NCBI GenBank assembly: GCA_017859955.1 | Contig: JAFNAB010000037.1 | Location: 1 to 41,067, forward strand | DNA from: Holophagaceae bacterium | Lineage (GTDB): Bacteria; Acidobacteriota; Holophagae; Holophagales; Holophagaceae | DNA: 41,067 bases | Direction: 5' to 3' | In this document: positions 1 to 8,675 of the stretch, piece by piece | Layout: every line of letters begins with the position of its first letter | Position numbering within the stretch: the first letter of the stretch is position 1 | Notes under the pieces: generated by a model | The model's database searches: none | Told to the model about the DNA's origin: nothing | Seen by the model: only the letters and a program-made list of their open reading frames with translations | Position numbers and translations under genes: made by a program

Positions 1-138
1 ACAGGAATTCCGCCTCCCTCGGCCTTCGGCTGGAAAACGCTCCGCGTTTCCCACAGGGGCCTCCGCCAAAAGCCATCAGCAGCACATTTGTAATTGTCGC
101 TGCCTCAAATGCACAAGGGTAGTTGTCGCTGACGCACA
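1..138. other. Left flank with IS21-end-like repeats
   Basis: No gene is visible here. Between about 88 and 138 two related stretches occur, each with TTGTCGCTG followed a few bases later by a CAAAT/CACAT motif (near 97 and 123). Multiple short direct repeats of this sort are typical of the ends of IS21-family elements, so this may be a terminal remnant of one, into which the IS1595-type element then inserted. The assignment is inference; no IS21 gene adjoins it. Confidence 0.3.
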
Positions 139-146
139 TTCCTAAT
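139..146. repeat. Target site duplication, left copy
   Basis: The 8 bases TTCCTAAT abut the left inverted repeat and recur exactly at 1201-1208 after the right inverted repeat. Eight base pairs is the duplication length known for IS1595-family transposition. Confidence 0.9.
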
Positions 147-168
147 CCTGATTATCCATGTGCCTCCG
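147..168 (+). repeat. IS1595-type element, left inverted repeat
   Basis: This 22-bp terminal repeat begins CCTGATTATCC and pairs with 1179-1200 with three mismatches. It lies directly inside the left target duplication. Confidence 0.85.
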
Positions 169-244
169 AAACCCCGGGATGAGGCGGGTTTTGGACAGTT
201 TTTGTCATTCCATGGAACCGAACCTTCGGATCGGGAGGTGTTCC

Positions 245-1195
245 ATGGCCATCAATCAGATCCAGTTCCAAAAGGGGCTGTCTTTTCGGGATTTCCAAGC
301 TCGGTACGGCACGGAAGTGCAGTGTATGGACGCCGTAGTGAAGGCAAGGTGGCCACACGGGTTTCAATGCCCGAAGTGCGGTAGCGGTGGGGCCTACTTC
401 TTGACTCCTCGGAAGTTGTTTCAGTGCAAGGCCTGCCGTCATCAGACATCCGTCACCGTGGGGACCGTCATGGAGTCCAGCCACCTCTCTCTGAGGACCT
501 GGTTCGAGGCCATGTACCGGCTTTCGCATGGCAAACACTCCATTTCGGCTCTGGAACTCAAGCGATATCTGGGCGTCCGATACCCCACTGCCTACTACCT
601 GAAGCAGAAGATCCTTTGCGCCATGAGTGCTGCAGAATCGGACCGGCAGCTCAAAGACCGGGTTGAGATCGATGATGCCTATGCGGGTGGAGCTACCCAC
701 GGCGGCAAGCGTGGCCGTGGGGCTCCCGGGAAACAGCCCTTCCTTGTCGCGGTTCAGACCGCGATGGAAAACCACAGGCAGGTCATCTATGCCGTGCTCA
801 AGGCCCTGACGGACTTCAAGCTTGAAACGATCGAGGCATGGGCCGCGAACACATTGGCCCCCGGAACCCACGTGGTATCGGATGGGCTTCACTGCTTTCG
901 TGGCGTAGCCGCATCCGGTGCCTCACACGAACCCATCAAAAGCGAGGGCGGTTGGAGGGGCTCCAAGATGGAGGCCTTCCAGGCCGTGAACACGGTCATC
1001 TCCAACTTGAAGGGCAATATTCTCGGAGTCTGCCGCTGGTGCAGCGCACGGCACCTGCCCAGATACCTTGCCGAGCACCAGTTCCGATTCAATCGCCGCT
1101 TTAACCTACAGGCGATCTTCCCTGCCTTGTTCGCCGCAGTCTCAAAGACCGGGCCTCACCCCGTCCGCCTCCTGGTTGCGGAGGCATGTGGATAA
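245..1195 (+). CDS. IS1595-family transposase
   Basis: This gene encodes the DDE-type transposase that would cut and paste the surrounding element. From the ATG at 245 it is 316 residues. An N-terminal zinc ribbon is seen as CPKCGS then CKACRHQ (about residues 41-65), followed by an ISXO2-like catalytic domain with acidic motifs VEIDDAY and VVSDGLH. The C-terminal signature is the conserved FRFNRR. The frame is open back to 158, but the ATG at 245 is preceded by GGGAGG at good spacing and matches the expected N-terminus. The stop lies within the right inverted repeat. No frameshift is visible, so the gene looks functional. Confidence 0.92.
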   Translation: MAINQIQFQKGLSFRDFQARYGTEVQCMDAVVKARWPHGFQCPKCGSGGAYFLTPRKLFQCKACRHQTSVTVGTVMESSHLSLRTWFEAMYRLSHGKHSISALELKRYLGVRYPTAYYLKQKILCAMSAAESDRQLKDRVEIDDAYAGGATHGGKRGRGAPGKQPFLVAVQTAMENHRQVIYAVLKALTDFKLETIEAWAANTLAPGTHVVSDGLHCFRGVAASGASHEPIKSEGGWRGSKMEAFQAVNTVISNLKGNILGVCRWCSARHLPRYLAEHQFRFNRRFNLQAIFPALFAAVSKTGPHPVRLLVAEACG

Positions 1196-1200
1196 CCAGG
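1179..1200 (-). repeat. IS1595-type element, right inverted repeat
   Basis: Reverse complement of the left terminal repeat with 19 of 22 positions matching. It contains the transposase stop codon and is followed immediately by the right target duplication. Confidence 0.85.
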
Positions 1201-1208
1201 TTCCTAAT
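1201..1208. repeat. Target site duplication, right copy
   Basis: TTCCTAAT, identical to 139-146, adjoining the right inverted repeat. Confidence 0.9.
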
Positions 1209-1223
1209 TGACGCCGCCCAAGG

Positions 1224-1322
1224 TTCGGGAATTCTGGATAACTTGGATAAACCTGGGTAAACCCTGTGGCTGGTTACGGGGTTTACCCAAGCTACTTGGT
1301 TTACCCGAGTTTTCGGGAATTT
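1224..1322. repeat. Nested inverted repeats flanked by a direct repeat
   Basis: A perfect 11-bp inverted repeat (1254-1264 with 1279-1289, TGGGTAAACCC) is nested in a weaker 12-bp one (1242-1253 with 1298-1309, 10 of 12). The whole is flanked by a direct repeat of TTCGGGAATT (near 1225 and 1313). The GGTTTACC core therefore occurs four times in alternating orientation. It could be a recombination or protein-binding site, an element end, or a hairpin-forming small repeat. No function can be fixed from sequence. Confidence 0.55.
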
Positions 1323-1460
1323 GCAATGGAGTCAAAAAGGTTGCCGAAGCAACGCTGAGGGGAGACAGGAATTAATGATCGTGGGGAAGCGGCATACAGA
1401 AGCTACGCAGGCTGAACGATTGGTCACCGGTCGCGGACTGACTTGCCATCGTTGTTCTGC

Positions 1461-4442
1461 CTATCGATCGAGACGGACACGAAGTCGCCTCGCCCGTTCG
1501 CGAAATGCGGCTTCGCCACCCTCAAGGATGTCGCAGACTGCCCTACGGATCTCAGCGTTTTCCAGCCCACCCGCGACATAGCTGATCGGAGGCAGACCGC
1601 CTAAAGGATGCGGGCCGGCTTCAGCTACGATGATCTGATCCGCATCGGTGTTGATCACAAGGTTGGCGTTGTGCGTCACCATGATTACCTGGCGTTTCGC
1701 CTTCGCTGCGATGAACAGTGGCACTAGCTCGTCGAAGACGGACTTCGGGTCGAGATTTTCCTCGGGCTGGTCGATGATCAGAGGCCGGTCGTCAGAATGG
1801 TCTAGCGCGAGGTAGAGCAGCAACAGGACGATGCCGCGTGTACCTGGAGACAGTTTGCTGATGTCGATACCGTCGTAGGAAATCTCATAGCGGATGGCAA
1901 TATGGTTGGTTCCGAAGAGCCAGTGGGCGAACTGCTTTGACCACGCACGGAACTCATTTTGCTGGGTTGGGGCATATGGCGCGTGCGACAGGAGGTCTTT
2001 CAGGTATTTCCCCATGAAGGCCGTCATGGCGGCCTTCACGTCGGCGGCCGATCCGGTTTCCCATGCGGGATTGAGAGCGTTCGTCGCAGCTGCGATCAGC
2101 GAGCCGCGACCATAAAAGGCACCCGCCTTGCGTCGGTCGAGGAGCTGCTCTTCGGCAATCGAGCCCCAGGCCTGGACGTCGGCAATCCTGCGGACCGAAA
2201 AGCTCAGATTCTTGAGTGTGCCCGACGATGCGGAAAGGCGCGCCATCAGCGGTGCGTATAGGCCAGCCAGAGCGCCTTGCTCGTTGATGATGGCCTCGAA
2301 CACGCGGCCATAGGTTTCGTCGCGCTCAGTCTGCAAGTCCTTCCGTCGTGCTGCCGCACCCTGGGCGTCAGTGAGCCGCGTTTCCAATGTCTGAAGCGCC
2401 GAATTCTCCTGAGCGATCCGATTAGTGAGCGCTGTGTATTGCTCACGAACTAGCCTGTCCGCGCTGAACAGCGCCTCGAGTCGCGTCATCTCTGCGACGA
2501 TCAGCGCAAGAGGAAGCGCCGCGAGATCGGCGTCGTCGGCAATTAGGGCGACATTGGGATCGCCGGGCGACGACGGAACGCCGCTTAGCCTACAAATTTC
2601 ACCGTCGGCCCATGCGATATAGGACGTGAGGCTCTTTTCAACATCACCTTGGTAGATCAGCAGGAACTCGTCCCACTGTTTGGTGTCGAGGCCGCTGTCG
2701 TTGTGTCGCGTCTGGGTCTGGCGGAGCATTTCAGGTGCACCGGTGGCACGCATGCCGCGAACCTCGCTCTGCAGTGCGACGAAGGTGCGGCGCTGATTGC
2801 CGAGGGCATGGAGCTTGTTCCTGAGCCACTGCGCCGCCCCGCTTAGCTGGGTGTGTCTGGCGACCTGTGCCTCGGTGCCCTTGACCACTAGCTTGGCCTG
2901 GTCGGCGGTATAGTCGGCGATCAGCTTCTTCTTTTGCCCGACCTGCGTGATCAGGCTGGGCACGAGGCTCTCCTTCTCGAGCTCGGTGGCGATGCCGTCG
3001 GAAATGTCGGCAATCGCCTCCGCCTCGCGCTCTCGGGCTTGCTGGAAGCGAGCGGTCTGCTGCTCGCGAAGCTCGGCGAAGTCGAGCGCCCATTCGCGAT
3101 CGTCTTGCGAGTGGGATTCGAAGATAACACGCTCGATTTCTTCAACGAGACCATCGGAGACCCCCTTGGCCGAGCACAGTTCCTCGACGAATTGCTGGGA
3201 GAGATACCTCGCGCGCGGGAACGACGTATGGCCGTTAGCGTCGTCGCCATCGAGAGCGCGCGTCACCGTCGCGCCACCGCCCCAGGTCAGAGTCACGGTG
3301 GCATTACCGATTAGTTTGCGTGCGCGTGCAAGGAACGATGGGCTGATGGTCTCGTCGGCGCCCCAACCAGCTGGAGTTATTGCGTCGCATCCGGCAGCGA
3401 TCACATCGGCCAGCGCCGTCTTGCCCGAACCCCGCGCGCCAATGATGGCGACCAGGCCGGGATTGAGCGGAATATCGGGCGTGGACGCCCAATTCGCATC
3501 CTCGATCTGCACATGCGAGATGACCTGTGACGGCATGCCCGAGCTTGGTGACTGCTCGCCGACATAGGCACGGCCTTCCGGATCGATGCAGGCCTGCTTC
3601 AGGGCGTCGAACGCCAACGCACCCTTGATCCACGAGAAGCGATTGTCGACGGGCTGCCCCACGGACTTCTGGTCGTGGGAATCGCTGCCATGGAGACACG
3701 GCTTGCACCCGCCATAGCGCAAGCGCAGTTGTTCGACGCTGATGCCTCGTTGGCCGATCCAAAATTCACGCTGCGCGGGGTTGCTGGAGAAAATGATGTG
3801 GGCGAACTTTTCTATCTCCTGACGCACGGTCGCGTCGGCGGCCTGACGGACGCCGGAAGTGCCGTCACTGGCGCCGCCAGCAACGGCGATCAGAATGTTC
3901 TTTTTCGCCCATTCGCTCTCGTCCATAACCTTTCGCAATTGATCGAAATTGACCTTGAACTGCGTGGCACCGTGTCGGAGTGCCACGGCGTCGTCAGTGA
4001 TGCTTGAGTCTGCGCGTTTGCCCAGCTTTATCAGCTCCTCGCGCGTGCAGTCAAAGCGGTCGTTGAAGGCGTGGAATTGAAGACGCCTTAGGATGCGCTT
4101 CACCTCCGAGAGGTGATCGGGCTCTTCAGGGCTGACCAGCAAGTGGACGTTCACGAAGCCTGTTTTGGCCGCCACGTCGAGGCGTAGCTCGATGTTCGGG
4201 AAGAGCAGCGACACGCCGGGCAGTCGGCCTGCAGCCTTATGCTTAAGGAATTCCTCGTAGGTGTCGGTAACGTAGTAGTCGGTGACCGCGACCGCCTCGA
4301 CCTTCGGCGTCAGGCCTTCGAGTGTCGTGAGGTAGGAGTTCCAGGGGTCGGAAACACCGAACTGATTGTTAAGGATTGTGCCGGGAGCATGGATATGCGG
4401 CTCCCATCTGTGCCATTCAGAACCGCGACTGATCACTTCCAT
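1461..4442 (-). CDS. TrlF-type protein: PHP domain fused to ABC/SMC-like ATPase
   Basis: This protein of up to 993 residues joins a PHP-type metal-dependent phosphoesterase domain to a split ABC/SMC-like ATPase, the architecture of TrlF-family AAA-like ATPases. PHP metal-ligand motifs are HIH (16-18) and HGSDSH (251-256). Walker A is GARGSGKT (335-342). A long charged, probably coiled-coil middle follows. The ABC signature region LSPGTRG, Walker B IIDQPEENLD and H-loop THNAN come in the last 150 residues. All key motifs are intact. An ATG at 4442 has GGAG almost abutting it; the GTG at 4436 has better spacing. Such ATP-gated nuclease-like proteins often lie in defence islands, and AbiE and mobile elements are close, so a defence role is plausible but inferred. 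Confidence 0.85.
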   Translation of the reverse strand: MEVISRGSEWHRWEPHIHAPGTILNNQFGVSDPWNSYLTTLEGLTPKVEAVAVTDYYVTDTYEEFLKHKAAGRLPGVSLLFPNIELRLDVAAKTGFVNVHLLVSPEEPDHLSEVKRILRRLQFHAFNDRFDCTREELIKLGKRADSSITDDAVALRHGATQFKVNFDQLRKVMDESEWAKKNILIAVAGGASDGTSGVRQAADATVRQEIEKFAHIIFSSNPAQREFWIGQRGISVEQLRLRYGGCKPCLHGSDSHDQKSVGQPVDNRFSWIKGALAFDALKQACIDPEGRAYVGEQSPSSGMPSQVISHVQIEDANWASTPDIPLNPGLVAIIGARGSGKTALADVIAAGCDAITPAGWGADETISPSFLARARKLIGNATVTLTWGGGATVTRALDGDDANGHTSFPRARYLSQQFVEELCSAKGVSDGLVEEIERVIFESHSQDDREWALDFAELREQQTARFQQAREREAEAIADISDGIATELEKESLVPSLITQVGQKKKLIADYTADQAKLVVKGTEAQVARHTQLSGAAQWLRNKLHALGNQRRTFVALQSEVRGMRATGAPEMLRQTQTRHNDSGLDTKQWDEFLLIYQGDVEKSLTSYIAWADGEICRLSGVPSSPGDPNVALIADDADLAALPLALIVAEMTRLEALFSADRLVREQYTALTNRIAQENSALQTLETRLTDAQGAAARRKDLQTERDETYGRVFEAIINEQGALAGLYAPLMARLSASSGTLKNLSFSVRRIADVQAWGSIAEEQLLDRRKAGAFYGRGSLIAAATNALNPAWETGSAADVKAAMTAFMGKYLKDLLSHAPYAPTQQNEFRAWSKQFAHWLFGTNHIAIRYEISYDGIDISKLSPGTRGIVLLLLYLALDHSDDRPLIIDQPEENLDPKSVFDELVPLFIAAKAKRQVIMVTHNANLVINTDADQIIVAEAGPHPLGGLPPISYVAGGLENAEIRRAVCDILEGGEAAFRERARRLRVRLDR

Positions 4443-4556
4443 CTCCAGATTGACATTCTCGTTTTTGTCGCCGCATGCCGCCTCAAAGGAATGGCCTAAC
4501 GTACGAAGCTAATCGGCAGCACAACCAATCGGACGCTGAGCGCTTGGTTCGGCCAA

Positions 4557-4808
4557 TTAATACTCTCGAACTAGGCAGGCCTTTTTGTTTGGATCCTTAT
4601 CCACACGGTATTTAGCTCCACACTGAGGGCAGATAGAGTGGTTATCCCAGCCAAACTGGTAGTAACACCGACCAAGGATCGGCAGAGAGTCACCACAGTG
4701 GCAGTACCATGCAGCATTGTTGCCTTCGGCCCGTGCCTTGCTATTTGGGTGGTGCAAAAAGACTACATCAATTTCATGATAAACGAGAGCCTTATCGGGT
4801 TTGGGCAT
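4557..4808 (-). CDS. Small zinc-ribbon protein, hypothetical
   Basis: An 83-residue protein that I do not recognise. It has cysteine pairs CHC and, later, CPQC with a further cysteine between (GRCYY), a pattern consistent with one zinc ribbon in the second half. The ATG at 4808 has AGGAG six bases upstream, so it is preferred over the longer open frame to 4958. It is upstream of and codirectional with the TrlF-type gene (115 bp gap) and could share its transcript, but no functional link is shown. Confidence 0.6.
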   Translation of the reverse strand: MPKPDKALVYHEIDVVFLHHPNSKARAEGNNAAWYCHCGDSLPILGRCYYQFGWDNHSICPQCGAKYRVDKDPNKKACLVREY

Positions 4809-6278
4809 CGGAACTCCTAGGCGAGAAGCATGGTTAGAGTTAGGCGTTAAGGCGTGTCTAGTTTTCTGTGTGCCCAATCTCGGCGCAGGTAAAAGTATGT
4901 GATGATCGAACCGCACCCATGCCAACCCAGCATCCGAAATAGGCAGGCGACTTTTCACGGATGGCGGCTTTTTTCATTCCCCATGATGCTCCCATATGAG
5001 ACTTCTTGGAATGCCTTTTATGCCTACTTCACCTACTCCCGCATCACCCCTGGGCCTCCAGGTGGCGTGGTCCCACTGGTCACAGGCACGAACACCTCGC
5101 CAACATCCCGCGTCCGTAAAAGCTAGGCCGCCTTGCGATGATCCCCAGTTGTCCTCCTCCTACAGTTCGCGAACCATCCTCCGCCCCGCCCTATCGACCC
5201 AATGGGAAGCATGGAAACTTTGCTAAATTTTGCCGGTGTTTTAAATATAAGAATTAAATAAGGTTAAATCCATCGGAGTCTTGACCCTGTAACCGAATCC
5301 GTCTCAGCCTCCCTCGCATGGATCTGGACCCGCAGTACCCGGAGCTGGATCGGACCGGCGATTTTATCGGCTACAAGGTCGTCAAGCGCCTCGACAACTG
5401 CTCCGCCTGCCGTCCCTTCCTCCAGGGCATTGCTAAGCCCGGTAACGGCTTCAGCCGCGGCCCAACGGGCTATCGAGGAGCTGCCCCCTGTCCACAGAGA
5501 AGAAAGCCTTCTTCCTGGCCCGCGTGCCTAAGGCGCCGGAGCCTCCTTTCCCCCTGCTCGCCGATGAAGCCCGACGCTCGGCCACCCGCTCCGGGTAGCT
5601 CGCCGCCAATGCCCGCAGTGCCTCCCTGAACTCCTCTGTGTTGAGGCTGGCGTAGTCTAGATGGGGCAAGTCAAGATGACGATCGCTCATCCGGGGAGCA
5701 TATGCTCGGGACAGACGGTGAGCCACACGAAACCCGGGCGGGTCACCCTTTAGGGGATTCCAGTCGATCCACATGGCCTCATTCAGACACTCCTTCCGGT
5801 TCGCGCCGGAGGCGATCACCTCTGACAGGCAGCCAGAGGCGCCCCAGGCGCGCATCAGAGGCCGTAGCCTCGATCCACGCCAGCGACCATTCCGGTGTTT
5901 CGCCCTAAGCGACAGTCGCCACAGCTAGGGCCTGGAGCGTTGGCGAACCAGCAGCTTCCGCCCGTCCGGGTCCCGCTCCTTGACGGACGCCATCCCCGCC
6001 ACTTTTGCGGCGTAGGCCTGGATCACTTGATCAAGGGTCAGGGAAGGCATGGGATTGAAGACACTCCAGTTTCATTTTCAGCAATCCCCGTTGGCCAGTC
6101 GAAAGACAAGCACGCCTCAAGCACTTGGGACTGCCCAGGGCTATCCGGAAACCCCAGAAGGATTGGGGCTCTGGGGGCAAGCCGGCGTCCGGCCGGAGGC
6201 CCGGGAGCAGGCACTCCCTACAGGCAACTCGCACCGGTGCGTATCCCACCAAGGGCCACCAGATCTGCATGTTTACTC
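4809..6278. other. 1.5-kb stretch without an intact gene
   Basis: I find no convincing complete gene here. A notably AT-rich patch at about 5222-5275 stands out against GC-rich surroundings and could be a promoter. The plus-strand frame from 5318 (opening MDLDPQYPELDR) looks natural for about 40 codons and then becomes proline/arginine-rich, so it may be the start of a truncated gene. The minus strand carries the decayed gene described at 5451-6048. Confidence 0.5.
5451..6048 (-). pseudogene. Decayed gene, first copy of a duplicated family
   Basis: On the minus strand an ATG at 6048 opens a natural-looking 41-codon start (MPSLTLDQVIQAYAAKVAGM, then the motif ERDPDGRKLLVR) that ends at an early stop. 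Downstream frames on the same strand to about 5451 (for example NTEEFREALRALAASYPERV) look like the remainder of a protein broken by frameshifts. The AAKVA..MAS..ERDPD.RKLLVR block recurs in the remnant at 8653-9000, so two diverged copies exist. Function is unknown to me. Confidence 0.4.
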
Positions 6279-6316
6279 AAAAATTAATGAATATTGTTAA
6301 AAATTAAGCATTGTTT
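6279..6316 (+). promoter_or_regulatory. AT-rich tandem repeats upstream of the AbiE operon
   Basis: Two adjacent direct repeats (6279-6298 and 6299-6315) share AAAAATTAA and ATTGTT in the same order, in an AT-rich island just before the ATG at 6345. AbiEi-type antitoxins are known to bind repeated sites in their own promoter, so these are good operator candidates; the repeats are seen, the binding is inferred. Confidence 0.45.
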
Positions 6317-6344
6317 TTTTAACGCTTTTCCTCATACTTTCCCC

Positions 6345-7025
6345 ATGGCGTATAGCAGTCACTCTCCCTCCAACCCGACCCCTGAGCCCCTGCCGGGGCC
6401 CAGGGCCAGCGAGGCTTCCATCAGCAAGCAGCTGGAGGCAAGGATCCGCCGTCAGTCCAAGGCCTATCCAGAGCGGGTCTTCACGCCCTCGGACTTTTCT
6501 GACCTGGGATCCCCCCACAGTGTCGGCATGGCCCTCATGCGCCTGGTCCGGACGGGTGCCCTCAGGCACCTCGCCAGAGGCCTCTACGATGTCCCCAGGA
6601 CCCACCCCCTGCTCGGTGAGCTCCTCCCCACGGCCGAGGCCATCGCCCAGGCCCTGGCCCGCCGCGACGGGGCGACCCTGCTCCCCATGGAGGCCATGGC
6701 AGCAAACCTCCTGGGGCTCTCGGAGCAGGTTCCGGCCAAGGCTGTGTTTCTCACAGACGGGCCCGACCGTCTGGTGACCATCGGGCCCCTCACCGTTCAA
6801 CTCCGGCAGCGGCCGGTGAAGCAAGTCAGCAAGCCCGCCCCCACCAGCAGCCTGGTGTTCGCCGCGCTCCGAAGCCTGGGTAAAGAGCATGTGAGCCTGG
6901 AACGAGTCAGCCACCTGCAGGAGACCCTTTCGGCCAAGGACAGGAAGCGCCTGATGAAGGACCTGCCCCTGGCCCCGGCCTGGATGCATCCCTTCCTGCG
7001 CCATATCGCCGGAGAGAAGCCGTGA
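6345..7025 (+). CDS. AbiEi-type antitoxin, winged-helix transcriptional regulator
   Basis: A 226-residue AbiEi/DUF6088-type antitoxin. The N-terminal winged-helix part is seen at about residues 25-85 (VFTPSDFSDLG, LVRTGALRHLARGLYDVP), followed by the C-terminal antitoxin domain. In the AbiE family the antitoxin blocks the nucleotidyltransferase toxin and represses the operon. The ATG at 6345 is preferred to the longer frame beginning with TTG at 6294, because the extra residues are non-conserved in character. Its stop overlaps the toxin start in GTGA, so translation is probably coupled. Candidate operator repeats lie just upstream. Confidence 0.88.
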   Translation: MAYSSHSPSNPTPEPLPGPRASEASISKQLEARIRRQSKAYPERVFTPSDFSDLGSPHSVGMALMRLVRTGALRHLARGLYDVPRTHPLLGELLPTAEAIAQALARRDGATLLPMEAMAANLLGLSEQVPAKAVFLTDGPDRLVTIGPLTVQLRQRPVKQVSKPAPTSSLVFAALRSLGKEHVSLERVSHLQETLSAKDRKRLMKDLPLAPAWMHPFLRHIAGEKP

Positions 7026-8044
7026 CCCCCTTTGCCCTCCAGCCTGCCGCCGAGCAGCGGGTGCTCATCGAGCAGATCGCTGCCCGCCGGGGCATCCTCC
7101 CCCTCATTGTCGAGAAGGACTTCTGGGTCTGCTGGGTGCTCGGGCGGGTCTTTGCCACGCCCGGCGTGGCCGAGAGCCTCGTATTCAAGGGCGGCACCAG
7201 CCTTTCGAAGGTCTTTGGAGTCATCGATCGCTTTTCCGAGGATGCGGATCTCTCAGTGAGTCCCGCGGTTCTCGGCTTCACCGAGACCGACCTGGATGAA
7301 GCACCCTCGGCCACCCAGCGCAGCAAGCGAATGCAGCGGCTGGCCGCCGCCTGCGAAGACCATGTGCGTGAGGTCATCCAACCACGCCTGGAAGACTCCA
7401 TCCAGGATGTCCTGGGCCTTCCCAAGGGAGGGGCCCCCTGGCTGAGGTTTGAGATCGACCCGGTCGCGGGCACTCCGAACATCTGGTTCCGCTATCCCTC
7501 CGTCCTGCCCCAGGCCGGAGGCTACATCGCCAAGCAGGTGAAACTGGAACTCGGGGCCCTCACCGACCAGCAGCCCACCGGCCGTCACACCATCCAGCCC
7601 CTGCTCGCCGATGCCCTCGGCCTGATCTTCGACGACTTCCAGTGCCCAGTGGTGGCCCTGGAGATGGAGCGCACCTTCTGGGAAAAGGCCACCATCCTGC
7701 ATGCCGAGTTCCACCGCCCCGCCGGGCAGCCGATCAAGGACCGATCCGCCCGCCATTACTCGGATATGGCGGCCCTGTGGCGCCACCCAGGCCGCAATAG
7801 GGCCCTGGAGCGGATGGATCTTTTGGCAGATGTCGTGCGTCACAAGAGCCGTTTCTTTGCCTCCTCCTGGGCCAGCTATGACACAGCCATTGCGGGGTCC
7901 TTTCATCTCCTGCCACCGCAGGTTCGGGAAGCGGAACTTGCGAGAGACCTCCATGCGATGAGCCCGATGTTCCTGGGCGCTTCGCCAACCCTGGCCTCCA
8001 TCCTCCAGGCCCTCGCCGAGGCTGAGGCTGCCCTGAACAGCTGA
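7022..8044 (+). CDS. AbiEii-type nucleotidyltransferase toxin
   Basis: A 340-residue toxin of a type IV (AbiE) toxin-antitoxin system. AbiEii-family enzymes are DUF1814 nucleotidyltransferases, related members of which modify tRNA 3' ends. The conserved motifs are present: FKGGTSLSK (about residues 58-66), the acidic pair in RFSEDADLS, ERTFWEKAT..H and RHYSDM. It starts at a GTG that overlaps the antitoxin stop by four bases. Length and motifs are normal for the family and no break is visible, so the pair looks functional. A phage-defence role by abortive infection is known for AbiE and inferred here. Confidence 0.9.
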   Translation: MTPFALQPAAEQRVLIEQIAARRGILPLIVEKDFWVCWVLGRVFATPGVAESLVFKGGTSLSKVFGVIDRFSEDADLSVSPAVLGFTETDLDEAPSATQRSKRMQRLAAACEDHVREVIQPRLEDSIQDVLGLPKGGAPWLRFEIDPVAGTPNIWFRYPSVLPQAGGYIAKQVKLELGALTDQQPTGRHTIQPLLADALGLIFDDFQCPVVALEMERTFWEKATILHAEFHRPAGQPIKDRSARHYSDMAALWRHPGRNRALERMDLLADVVRHKSRFFASSWASYDTAIAGSFHLLPPQVREAELARDLHAMSPMFLGASPTLASILQALAEAEAALNS

Positions 8045-8124
8045 ATCCCTGGGTTCCGACCAGAACATGTGAACCTGTTCAGGCCCCGGACCATATCAAA
8101 CAACAGTGGCCCCACATTCCAGGG

Positions 8125-8675
8125 GTGCCTCTTTCCGGGCTCTCGGGCTTTCCCCTTGGGGATGCTCGAGTCGCTCTTGACGCCGTTCTCATTCCGGACT
8201 CGAAGGCCCTCCAGCCCTCTCGCCCCCATCGTGGATCGGTGGACCATCCACGCAGTGGTGGCGCCCGTTACCTGCTCCGGCTCTATCGCCGCCTGGGGGA
8301 TCCCAAGCAGGCAAGTCGGGCCAACCAGGCCGGCCTCGAAGCCCTCCATGAGGATGAGGCGGGGCTCTGCGCGTTCAACGCCTGGTGGAGCAGGAAGGTT
8401 CGAGCCGCGGCCTCCGGGGCGCCCGGCAGTCCAACAACCGGGCCTTTCAGGCGGCCCTCCTTGGCTGGCGGACCGCCTTTCCCGAACCCATGGCCTCCCA
8501 ATGCATCACATCGGCCCTTCAGGCCGCCGCCTCCACATGCTCCTCGCACCTGGCCGAGGTCTTCGAAGAGGCCCCGGAGATCCAAGAGTCATTCCAGAAT
8601 TCCATCCTGATGGGCCTCTGGCAGGCGGCTGGACTGGAGGAGCCATCCGCCCTCACTCCAACACCGCGTTCTTGA
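8125..8675 (+). pseudogene. Possible frameshifted hypothetical gene
   Basis: Two plus-strand frames read like one protein. The first (8125 to about 8380) contains ARYLLRLYRRLGDPKQASRA and ALHEDEAGLCAFN. The second (about 8385 to 8675) contains SNNRAFQAALLGWRTAF and HLAEVFEEAPEIQESFQNS and ends at TGA. A single shift near 8375-8395 would join them. I do not recognise the family. GC-rich shadow frames can look natural, so confidence is low. Confidence 0.35.

Larger units (their letters stand above)
147..1200 (+). mobile_element. Complete IS1595-family insertion sequence
   Basis: The element is 1,054 bp. Its ends are imperfect inverted repeats of 22 bp (147-168 and 1179-1200) that match at 19 positions, and it is bracketed by the 8-bp direct duplication TTCCTAAT. 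One transposase gene fills the interior, and its stop codon lies inside the right repeat. The intact repeats and exact duplication indicate a structurally complete insertion with little decay, so it is probably recent. The family is assigned from the transposase (zinc ribbon plus ISXO2-like DDE domain) and the 8-bp duplication. Confidence 0.9.

Noticed and set aside
7253-8068. Minus-strand 271-codon open frame opposite the AbiEii gene
   Set aside because: Shadow; the plus strand carries all nucleotidyltransferase motifs.
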